Shown in pieces: positions 45,985 to 55,714 of a stretch of 64,000 nucleotides of DNA (within the stretch, counting starts at the first letter, position 1; each line of letters starts with the position of its first letter). This DNA comes from Brachionus rotundiformis (taxonomy: Eukaryota; Rotifera; Eurotatoria; Ploima; Brachionidae). The DNA is taken from assembly GCA_016802295.1 (NCBI GenBank), contig JAESIW010000154.1, positions 124,001 to 188,000 of the forward strand, in the 5' to 3' direction. A program made the translations under genes and the position numbers. The notes below the pieces were generated by a model, which made no database searches, had not been told where the DNA came from, and worked only from the letters and a program-made list of their open reading frames with translations.

Positions 45985-47922
45985 ATGGGCATTAGAGGAC
46001 TAGAGACATTCATTGATCGAATTTATAACAGTAATGATCGGAGCCAAGTTTTTGATGAGCTTTATTTAAAAGAATTAAAACTGGTAATTGATGGTAATCA
46101 GTTTGTATATGCGCTCACAACTTTGATAAAAAATGGACACTATGGCGGAAACTATGATCAATTTTATTCAGCAGCTAAGCAATTATTAACTAAAATAAAG
46201 TCTTCTATTGAATTAGTAATTTTCGATGGAGCAAAAGAGTCGATTGAAAAGTGTCGATTCCGTCTAGAACAAAGAGTCATTCGAATGGCAAATTTAGACC
46301 ATGATAGCAAACCAAAAATGACCAAGCAAGAACAATTAGAGATCCTTAACGAGCAACCTTCTTTATTCAATCGATTGATTTTGTACAACATCCTGAATGA
46401 ATTGAACATTAATTATCAAATGTGCGAAAGGGCAGCAGATCATGTAATTGCCCTATATGCCAATGGTCATAATTCAGCTAAACAAAAATATACAGTTATG
46501 TCCAAAGCAAGCTTTTTTAATGTGTATAATCTTGAAAAGGGCTATTTATCATCAAAATATGCTATAAAAATATTTCAAAATTTGGATCATATAGACATGG
46601 TTAGATTTCCAGTTTTTCGTTTGGAAAAACTGTTGAATTTTTTTCGCTTACAGTCTCATAGAACTTGGATATATTTTTGTATAATGCTTGGAAACAATGA
46701 TGACCAAGAGCTAAAACGAAACACAGTTTACTTTAAAGAATACAAAATAAATATTTCTGGTGGATGTCTAGATCATTTGATAGCTCATTTAAAGTTTAAT
46801 GAAAATACTTTATTAAAATCAAATTTTAGTCAAATACGAGCAAGCTATATTTTTAAACATGATGTAGCTTTGAAAAAAATTGACCAGTTAATTGATTTGT
46901 TTGAAATGAAAAATCCCGAGTACAAATTTGCCAAATCATTGACAGCCAATTCCGAATTGAATGATTTTGATCGACTTTTTCTGACTATACAAAACTTAAA
47001 TTGCTTTTTTGTAAATTGTTTAGTTGAAAATTGCCTTGAAGATTCTGTATTTCAGCCATCAATTGAATTTATTCATTGCATATATTCTATTCTTTTTGAT
47101 AAATGCAGTGTAAAATTTGCCCAAATTGACGAGTACATACGTACCAAAAGTCCCACGAACCAAAGTCTTGTTGATGTATGCTCAATTACCAAGGATATGT
47201 TTAACAGAGTTTACAAGGACAACAAGTGTTTGAAAATTCTTCAAGAAATTGAACGAAAAAGAAATCAATTTAACATTAAAGACAACATGACATTATTTTT
47301 TATCAGCTTGGTTCTGTGGCAAAATTGGTTGAACAGAAAAATAATATCAGATAAAGAAAGTGAGGTAAAAACTGTTGATTCACAAATGTATATGAATGCT
47401 TTGGTTGCTAATTTTTTAGTACTTAATCTACGTAATAGATCAAGCTCTAAAGGAAACGAAATGGATTTAACAGATGAGAATTTGTCTAGAAAAGTAGATA
47501 AATACGATGGAGATACAGAAATTTTGGTTCTTTATGATGAAATTATTAATAAAGTTGATACTGAACAAAATTTAAATGAATATTTTGAAAAAGATATAAA
47601 AATTATACATCGATTGAATGAGTTTCAGGCCATTTATTATGTGATTGGTGCTGTATCAAAGCTAAATGAATTTAATTTAAAACTTCTGGAACCAAATAAA
47701 TTTCTTAACAGTTTTTTTTGTGTGAATTACATTAAGATGTTGGGAATAAATAGAGATGAGAACAACAATGATAATGAGTTTACAAAAATTGATTTTATGG
47801 TTAGAAATTGTGATTCTACTGCAACAATTTGGAAAAATATAATTAATAAAATAGATTTTTGTAAAAAATTGATTAATAAAACAAGTTTAACAGAATTATT
47901 GAGTAGTTTAAAAGTAAGATAA
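45985..47922 (+). CDS. Asteroid-like (ASTE1) XPG/FEN-fold protein with incomplete active site
   Basis: A single exon encodes 645 aa. The N-terminus MGIRGLETFID, VIDGNQF (Asp36), NGHYGGNYDQF and VIFDGA (Asp81) follows the asteroid homologue 1 pattern, a branch of the FEN1/XPG nucleases. The first internal acidic group survives as CERAADHVIALYA (Glu148, Asp152). The second group, normally SSDSDF before the FDL strand, reads MSKASFFNVYNLEKGY, so the two metal-binding Asp are missing. Catalytic activity is therefore doubtful. The C-terminal 400 residues are AT-rich-biased (Asn, Lys, Ile) and lack known motifs. Vertebrate ASTE1 acts in DNA end protection with the shieldin pathway. No introns. Confidence 0.82.
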   Translation: MGIRGLETFIDRIYNSNDRSQVFDELYLKELKLVIDGNQFVYALTTLIKNGHYGGNYDQFYSAAKQLLTKIKSSIELVIFDGAKESIEKCRFRLEQRVIRMANLDHDSKPKMTKQEQLEILNEQPSLFNRLILYNILNELNINYQMCERAADHVIALYANGHNSAKQKYTVMSKASFFNVYNLEKGYLSSKYAIKIFQNLDHIDMVRFPVFRLEKLLNFFRLQSHRTWIYFCIMLGNNDDQELKRNTVYFKEYKINISGGCLDHLIAHLKFNENTLLKSNFSQIRASYIFKHDVALKKIDQLIDLFEMKNPEYKFAKSLTANSELNDFDRLFLTIQNLNCFFVNCLVENCLEDSVFQPSIEFIHCIYSILFDKCSVKFAQIDEYIRTKSPTNQSLVDVCSITKDMFNRVYKDNKCLKILQEIERKRNQFNIKDNMTLFFISLVLWQNWLNRKIISDKESEVKTVDSQMYMNALVANFLVLNLRNRSSSKGNEMDLTDENLSRKVDKYDGDTEILVLYDEIINKVDTEQNLNEYFEKDIKIIHRLNEFQAIYYVIGAVSKLNEFNLKLLEPNKFLNSFFCVNYIKMLGINRDENNNDNEFTKIDFMVRNCDSTATIWKNIINKIDFCKKLINKTSLTELLSSLKVR

Positions 47923-50055
47923 ACTTGTTATTTTGTTCTGCTATTTTCCATTTTATTTAATTTGAAGTTGACGAACGATTTGAAATTAAAGTTATAAATA
48001 AACTATTTTCAGTTGTTCAGTGTTCTTTAATAATGTCATTTGATAAAATTCACTACCTTGAATTTAATTTATTGTTTTTTCAGTGCTTATTTATTTCTTA
48101 ACAGCGATCAATTAAGTTTTATTAAGATTATTTGACTAAAAATATCGATTTTAAAAGCTATTTTATGATTAAATATCCTCTTCTTAGAAACATTTAAAAT
48201 TTTAAAAAAATTAAAATTAAATATTTTGTCTAATAGTAAATTTTTTCAAAAGCTCTCAGTAATAATGCTTTTTTGGTTACATAGATATAAGTTAAAATTA
48301 ATTAAAATAAAAGTTTTAAAATTTACTCCTAAAATAAGATTAGATTACTAGGGTTCCAAAAATAGAAAACCCTTTAAAAAGTTGTTGTTCTTTAAGACTC
48401 AAAATCTCAATGATAAAACTTAAATAAACTGAAAATATACTAATCTATGGTTTGGTGAAAATATACTTTTTTACTTTATTGCTTTGTTTTTCTTAAAAAT
48501 CTCTTCAAATCATATGATTGTTAGCAAATTTGTCAAATTTGAATTCTTTTATTAAAATTTTTAAATTAAACTAAAGAATTCGATATTTTTAGGTGCTCAA
48601 CTACTGTTTTTTTTTTCGATTTTCCTAGAAAATATGCTTTTAGGACTTGACCTATGTCGCACCATTATTATAACCTCAAATTGATTTCGTTCAAATCGAT
48701 TTAAAATTGGTTTGTTATTAAAATAACCATCTTGGCCTGATACAACTGAACCAGTGCAAGTTCTTTCTTCATACTTTCCCATGAGATTCAAGTAGAGAAG
48801 GATACTTTACGAAGCAAGAGAAAAGAATTACGAATTTTTAGTCAAGAATGTGGAATTCAGATAGCACTAAAGTTTTGAATTTCGAGAACTGTATTTAATT
48901 TTTTTTAATAAATTTTCAAATAAATCTTTTTATATTTACTTATTTTTTTATTCTATAACGAAAAAAATCATTTAATAAAATATCCTTTTTTTTTAATTCT
49001 AAAAATTCAATATATGACGTTTTTCTGAGGGCCCGTATTTTTAGGTCGTATTTTTATACGGTCGAAATTTTTGTACCGTCAAGCTGACCGGCTGCCAAAA
49101 ACCGTTTGTCAAATGGAACATATTTTTTGAACCACTACTATTTAAACATATTGAGTAGTAAAAGTTTCAATCAATTTTTGAATTTCAAGGTTAATCAATG
49201 GGCAAGTTTCCTTGTCATGAAAATTGATTAAAAGTTCATTTATTTAAATACTATTTAAATAATAATTTTAAAAATTAAAAAAAAATGCATAAAAAATTTG
49301 TTGAAAAATTCAAATTAGTTTAATAAATAAAATATTTAAATATTCAAATTGAATTTTTACAAAATCAGAGAAAATCAAATTAATATTATTGAATGATAAA
49401 TGCCAAAATGCTGTAAAACCTAAATATCGATCTCTTGATCACAAAGCAATCTATAAGTCTTCGGGAAAAAAAAACTGTAATTTTTTGGCCATATGCTGAT
49501 TTTGGTTCTATTAAATTCTAACTTCTTAAATTATGATTAAATTTCTGAAAATGACCTTCTTTTTTAATGAATTATGAAAATATAGCTGGTTAGAAAGCAT
49601 GTTAACTATAATTGTCCAAGAAAGTGTTATTATCATAAAAATTATTTAATTCAAAGTTAAACATATACATTTAAAATATTGATAATTAAGTTATACCCAG
49701 TTTAACTAAGTTAGTTATTGCCTCTTTAGAAATGTAGCATTTGAGAATTGAGCAATAATCAAATAAGACAATAAAAACATCTTAAAAACTAAATTTTTAC
49801 ATAAGTTGATAGATTTTCCAAAAATAAACATATAAAATTTCTGAATAGAATATCAAATATATTTTTTAATTCAAAATCAATTTATTAATTGAAAAATAAT
49901 CAAGATATTATAACATATTGACTAGTAAAATTTTATCTTTAAAACTCGTCAGAAATTGGTTATTAAATCAAAATTTATTAAGTTTTAAATAAAAATTCTT
50001 TAATAAAAATCAAAAATTGAAAATTTTTACAAAGGTTTTGTACATGAAAAAAAAA
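47923..50055. other. 2.1-kb intergenic region
   Basis: No gene recognised. A GC-richer patch at about 49028-49105 contains repeated CGTATTTTTA and TACGGTCGAAATTTTT-type words. The string AATTTCAAGGTTAATCAA near 49183 also occurs near 14818, so both may derive from one interspersed repeat. Confidence 0.45.
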
Positions 50056-51510
50056 TTAAATAAATTGGTTAAATCTAGAAGAATGTGGCATTTGCAGTTG
50101 TCTTACATTTGCATGACGAATATCGGTGTTTGAGTAAAACTTTGCAGCCACCTTTCTCATTTTATTGGCATCGTCCTCCTCGTCAAAATCGGCCATATTT
50201 GGACATTCATTAGATGAAACAGAATCTACATATCGCAATGAATTCTGAATTATTTTAAAATAGTTCATATCATCATCTTCTTGCACACCAACTCTAACTT
50301 CATCCTCTTCATCAAAATCAAGCTCTTCTTCAAATTCATCCTCTTCTTCCTCTTCTGGTACACTCTCGAGACGAATTACGGGAATTGGTATTATTTCATT
50401 CATTTCGCGATGAACTTCTATTTGAAGTAAATGCTTACTAGACTTGATAAGCTTAACAACAGATTCACAAGAGGCTCTTGATACATTAACACCGTTAATT
50501 CTTGAAATATAATCACCAGGTCTTAGACCTGTCTTAAAGGCTATCTTGTCTAGGTCAACTTTACCAACCATGCATGGGCAACCGTGTGTAACTGTAAACC
50601 CATATGACTCTGTCTCGCTTGATTTTGAAATGCTTAGAGAAATTTTTTGGAGACCATGCAAATCTTTGTTAACATTTGTTGGTCTTAAGTTTGAACTTGA
50701 TTTGACTTTTTTAACAGAACATTTAACATGCTTGGACAAACCGAATTTAAATGGAAGTATGTGATACCATGTATGTTTAGGTTTATCCTGATTGATTACA
50801 TGTTTAAGCTTAAACGTGAGACAGCCAATAAGTTGATTGTTCTGAGAACATACCCATATGACAATACGTTGGTTTAAATCGTTCAATTCACATAATTCAA
50901 ACGAAAATTTGGAATCATATTGGTATGACATTTTATTGCTTTTGTTATAAGACAATGGTGTCGTTTTGGTTCTAATATTTTTGAATGAATTGTTCAAATC
51001 TGGCAATACTGATATCTTGCAGTATGTTGCCATTGAAAGGTCGCATTTAAGAGAACGAGCTTCTATTATGTGACATGTTAGGTGATTGAAGTTGTTATAA
51101 ATGGAAAGCTTTATCTTTCCAACAGACTTAAGCGCATCCGATTCTTGGACAAGCTTCATATGTTTCAAATTTTCCTTGAGGTCTTGTTCGATTGCTTGCT
51201 GACGGCGCAGCTTGTCAAAAGCGAGTTGTTTCATTGAAGAGTATTGTTTGAGGTCTTGTTGAGCAAGAGATTTGCGGCTAGTGTGGACAGCGTTTAGGAA
51301 TTTAGATGGCGATATGTTAACAGGACCACTGGTATCTGAACCGGATGATGAAATAGGACTCGAGGTTCTAATCTGCACTGAGTTGCTAGAACTTGAACTG
51401 TGTGTTGAATTAGATGAAAGTGAAGTTTGGTAAACAGGCTTAGGCAGCTGGTTTACTGGACGTATTTTAGCAATGTTAGTATTAGTGTAGCTATTTCGAT
51501 AAGAAGACAT
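50056..51510 (-). CDS. C2-PDZ domain protein
   Basis: A single coding exon of 484 aa. Residues 1-90 are Ser-rich and disordered. A short helical region follows (AFDKLRRQQAIEQDLKENLK). Residues about 128-265 form a C2-like domain (GKIKLSIYNNFNHLTCHIIEARSL, TYCKISVLP, IVIWVCSQNNQLIGCLTF). Residues about 290-370 form a PDZ domain (SYGFTVTHGCPCMVGKVD, AFKTGLRPGDYISRINGVNVS, IEVHR), with GF in the carboxylate-binding loop position. A strongly acidic tract (EEEEEDEFEEELDFDEED) precedes the C-terminus. The C2-PDZ order resembles the N-terminal half of RGS3, but no RGS domain is present. An acceptor just upstream (TTTTTATTTAG, 51520s) shows that the 5' leader is spliced. It is probably a membrane-associated scaffold. 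Confidence 0.8.
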   Translation of the reverse strand: MSSYRNSYTNTNIAKIRPVNQLPKPVYQTSLSSNSTHSSSSSNSVQIRTSSPISSSGSDTSGPVNISPSKFLNAVHTSRKSLAQQDLKQYSSMKQLAFDKLRRQQAIEQDLKENLKHMKLVQESDALKSVGKIKLSIYNNFNHLTCHIIEARSLKCDLSMATYCKISVLPDLNNSFKNIRTKTTPLSYNKSNKMSYQYDSKFSFELCELNDLNQRIVIWVCSQNNQLIGCLTFKLKHVINQDKPKHTWYHILPFKFGLSKHVKCSVKKVKSSSNLRPTNVNKDLHGLQKISLSISKSSETESYGFTVTHGCPCMVGKVDLDKIAFKTGLRPGDYISRINGVNVSRASCESVVKLIKSSKHLLQIEVHREMNEIIPIPVIRLESVPEEEEEDEFEEELDFDEEDEVRVGVQEDDDMNYFKIIQNSLRYVDSVSSNECPNMADFDEEDDANKMRKVAAKFYSNTDIRHANVRQLQMPHSSRFNQFI

Positions 51511-54500
51511 TTTTAATCTAAATAAAAATTATGGAGTTAGTAAAAAACGGTTATGATATACTATTGAGTTTAAACGCTTCAATAGCAATGCTATAAATGA
51601 TTTATTTAATCAAACGGGAGGGGATATGCTAATTTATGTGAATAATTAATGAATCGTAACTCACAGTAGACAAAAAAATTATATATCCATTCATTTAATA
51701 GAAAGGTGACAATGCGTGCACTTGCATTGCTAATGAATTTCACTTACATGATACAACTATTAGTAAATTAAAAGCTCTTTGATTGAATTGTTTGTTTTTT
51801 TTTTCTATTTAAATCAATTACTTAATTAAATGCTTAAAATGACAGGATGAATTATAAACTGGTACATTTGTTTCGCTAGATTAATCAATCAAGAATATGA
51901 TTATTAATTTGTATCATTACTTAATAATTAATAATATGATCTATTGTTCAAATATTTCTGACAAAGTCTACGGATCATTAATATATCCATAAGTGTATTT
52001 TAATTACTACACAAATTTCTTAACTAAATTAAAAATTTAAATAAACTTAATACTAACTAGAAAAATAACAGCAAAATTAAAATCATACTTTTATTAACGT
52101 TTTTTTTTCTTAATAAAAATATTCACTTTAAAAAAATATCGTTGGAATGAAAATTTAAACAAAATATAGTTTTTTCCTAGCCATATGAAATATTTTAATT
52201 GTAATTTATGACTATGGTACTAAAAAGATAATTTTTTTATAGATGTACGCACAGGTGAAGCTAATATGCTAAAAATATTATCTAAATGTTTTATTTATGT
52301 AACTGTCTGCGTTTTATTTGCGTGTAAATTTGGACCAGACGTAAACTGAATTTATACCTTCTCAAAAAGTAGAACTAAGTCAGTTTTTGTTAGAATTAAC
52401 AATCTTTATTTTAAAAAAACATGTAAATTGTTTACTCACACGATTACAAGTGCAAACAATATCATGATTAGACAAATATTCACCGATATAATTGAGTAGT
52501 AGTAATAACAAGCTTTTTTTGTAAGAAAAATAGACAAACTTATAAAAATATTTGAACAATGGTTTAAACATTATATGGTTGAAAAACACTTTGTTTGCCT
52601 AGAAATAAATAATTCACAGCATATGAAAACAAATTTTCTGATAAATTTCCTTTTTGAAAATACCGAAAAATTTATCAAAGGATAAAAGCTTTTCATTAAA
52701 TCTAATTACTTTAGCCTCTTTAGTCTCTTTAGAATAATTTAGTTAGGAACAAAATAATTAGCTTAAATTCAATTCCAATCAAAATTCACGTTTAATACCA
52801 CTTTTCTATCTGAGACTTAAATTAAAAATTTTTATTTAACATATCTTATTATTTTTCAATTTTTTAATAAATTTTGATTTGAATTCCTTTACTAGTCTGA
52901 TCACAAATCGTGCAGAATTGATTAATCCTCCTCAGATAAATCCCTGAGAAAGAGTTACGATAAGACAAAGCATATTCTTTTAACGATCCTATTGAAGATC
53001 TGCAGAAATACAGGTTCCCTAATGTTTTAAGCCACATTCTGAAAAATAGTTTAATATTGAGCTTACTTTCAAATATTTTAAGATTTAGCTTAGCTTCATT
53101 TTTTGGATGCTTTGAAAACATCAAATACCATGATTTATCAACAGACAAAAGAAATTTTGTTTTTCTTCTAATTTTACTATCAATTTCAACTTAAGGTGAC
53201 TTCATAAATTAGATTTTAAGTTTTGTTTTGAAAGTTTTTTTTTTAAGAAAGTAATAATTATCTGAAATTGTAATAAAAAAGAAAATGAGATAATACATTT
53301 AATACAAGTTTTTAAATCTTTTAAATTTTCATTTTAATCTTAACAATTATGGAATCAAAAATTAAACCATGTAACTGAAAAGAGTGACTAAGTATCTGTT
53401 TCAAACGATCAGGAAACTGCCTAAATTATTTTTTAAAATAAAATTACAAATACTAGACCAATGATGTTTTACATTTTGGACCTTTATCACTGCACCTAAA
53501 ACGAATCCAACAGCATCTTCTCAAATTAAATATAGATAATTCTAATAAAGCTATGAGAGTAGGTTAATTTTTAAAATTTAATATAACTGTTAAAAAAAAT
53601 CATAAGGCAACTCGTTTAAGGTTTTTTCTTGATTTTATAGAAAATAAAATAAAAAAGTTTATAAAACTCAACTGTCTCTTCATGAATAAAAATAACATGT
53701 ATTTATTTTACTTATATTAAAATTATATTTTAGGGAAGCTTGCTTGCTTTTAAACGAAAGCTTTTTGGGCAAATATTAATATACAAAAAAATTTAATTTA
53801 TCAAGAAAAAAATTGTATAGAAAAGTAGAAAAGTTTAGTATTTATACGATAATTAAGAGTAGAGAAAATTGAATAAAATAAAAAATTTAATAAAACAACA
53901 AATATATCTGATAGTATTCTGATAAATAATCATTAATAAAATTGACAAAATCATCTTAAATTAGTTTTATATTTTCTAACAATTAAAGATAATTAGTAAA
54001 ATATAAAAAAATTTTTTTATCTTTTATTTGGTTTATTTTATAAACTACATCGACAGAATTGGCGCCGAATGATATAAATAATTAATATAAGACATGTCTT
54101 AATTTTAAAATACATCACGATCATATCAGCATTCATTTTATATTATTGGTCGAACAATTAAATTAAATTTTTATATAATTAGTTTTGATTTAAATTTCCG
54201 AAAGAAAGAATTTATCAGAACATACAGATTCTTTTTTTTTACAGAATTTGAAAAATGATGAGTCGGAAAATATTAAAAAGTTCTTTAATTAGCAAAATGA
54301 ATAAAAGTAAACATATTTTTGGATTTTAGTTCTATCTCAAATAATAAAAAAATCTACAACTACTAGAAATTTTTCTAATAACCAATTTTTTTATTTTTCC
54401 CTAAACAAAAATTGCACCTATCTTAAAATCATTTTAATTTGACTTTTAACGTGTGACTCTTGTCTAATTTAACTTTATTAAATCCAATATAAACGTATTT

Positions 54501-54534
54501 GCAAATATTTGCTTCAAGCTTCGTTATAACTTAC
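51511..54534. other. Repeat-rich intergenic desert, proximal part
   Basis: No supported gene. Short open frames at 52380-52589 and 52864-53148 (minus) lack homology or flanking splice signals that would join them to a gene. It probably contains 5' leader exons of the C2-PDZ gene. Confidence 0.4.
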
Positions 54535-54567
54535 CATTTCCCATATCGATTAAGTCTTTGTTGACCA
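54535..54567 (-). other. Possible 5' exon with ATG and a strong splice donor
   Basis: On the minus strand an ATG opens MVNKDLIDMGN and runs into AAATG|GTAAGT, a consensus donor. No downstream partner exon was identified. Splicing to the C2-PDZ acceptor would give a short upstream ORF. Weak evidence. Confidence 0.2.
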
Positions 54568-54940
54568 TTTGATTAGAAAAAATTGATGATAATCTTCCGA
54601 TGAGAATGAATAATTATTTACTCAAATATTTTATTTTGAAATACTTTTGGAGCTTAAAGTGTCTCGAATTTAAAATGTAATTCAAAAACGTAATGAGTTA
54701 ATTCAATCTCAAACAAAAATATTTTCTTAAAAAAACAATATGTTTTCTTATCTCTAGTCATGTTATCTAAACTTGGCTTAAATTACATATTTTTTGGATG
54801 GCCTTAAGTCCTTATCGAAGCGATTTCTTCGTTTTTCGTTTAATTTAGATATCTCGTGTTATCTTATGTGAAATTTTCTAGCTAATCCTGAAAATTTTTA
54901 ATTATAACACTTAAATATACAAATAACTAATTTAATACAG

Positions 54941-55105
54941 CCTTTGGTCACAAACTCCTACAATCCTTTGGATTATGTGGCTTTAGTTCATATGGCATCA
55001 ATTTTTATTTCTCTCTTTGTGTAAGACCAACTTATATTCATTTTATTTTTTTATATGCAAAATAGATCAAGATCGGTATCTTTTTCAGATCCATTGGTCG
55101 GATAA
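54941..55105 (+). CDS. Two probable terminal exons of an unidentified gene
   Basis: Exon 54941-55020 follows AATTTAATACAG and ends at a GTAAGA donor. Exon 55066-55105 follows GCAAAATAG and ends with TAA. The 45-nt intron is exactly the size typical here, and the frame joins (GT|A). The encoded end is PLVTNSYNPLDYVALV, HMASIFISLFV, SRSVSFSDPLVG, i.e. a possible membrane helix and a short Ser-rich tail. Upstream exons could not be built with confidence; an acceptor-flanked segment around 54774-54807 is a candidate. No family recognised; it could be a pseudogene. Confidence 0.4.
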
Positions 55106-55338
55106 GAAATCAGAAGATGAGGAGATAATTAATTTCTAATTGGGCACATTTCTCGATTTCATGCATGATTAAACATATTTAATGCTAACTTCTAAGCTTA
55201 GCTTAATCGGCATATTAAAGCTAAACGGAAAATCGAAATTATTCATAATAGTCATACATATGTGAGTTAGATCTAGAAAAAAAGCAGCTATTTGTCAAGT
55301 AGCATCATGTCATGTGAACGAGATCATACTATCACAAT

Positions 55339-55714
55339 TCAAGAGTAGGGGTTGTGAAGTTCTTTTCAATTCGATCGTTTCAATTCAGAAAAAAGTTGAA
55401 TAATTTTTTCACCTTAAGAAATACTTTATTTCTGTTAAATGCTTAATTTTAAGCAAATTTGCTTATTGCTATTAAATAAGTTCGCAAATAACTCTTCAAG
55501 CTTCTGCATTTTACATGCCATCAAAAAGTATTGTCAAAGAGTGTGAAATCACTCTGCAGGGCTTGTGCAAAAGTAGTTTTTCGAATCAAGCAAAGTTGCT
55601 TAAAGATCTAGTATTTTACAGAAATAAAGTATTTCTTAAGGTAAAAAAGTAATTCAATTTTTTCTGATTTGAAACGATCGAATTGAAAGGATCTTTACAA
55701 CATCTCAAGAGTAG
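55339..55714. mobile_element. MITE with long (about 95 bp) terminal inverted repeats and 10-bp target duplication
   Basis: The element at 55349-55704 is bounded by TCAAGAGTAG at 55339-55348 and again at 55705-55714. Its arms (about 55349-55443 and 55608-55704) are reverse complements at roughly 85-90% by eye, including TTTCAATTCGATCGTTTCAA and ACCTTAAGAAATACTTTATT. Long TIRs plus a 9-10-bp duplication are the pattern of Mutator-like elements. The 160-bp interior is non-coding, so it is non-autonomous. Confidence 0.75.

Noticed and set aside
48597..48791. 64-codon minus-strand frame
   Set aside because: No homology, no coding-like composition beyond chance, and no splice partners.
52864..53148. 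94-codon minus-strand frame containing WYLMFSKHPKNE
   Set aside because: It has a vague resemblance to a reverse-transcriptase segment, but the signature residues that would confirm it are missing. No flanking exon or repeat boundary was found.
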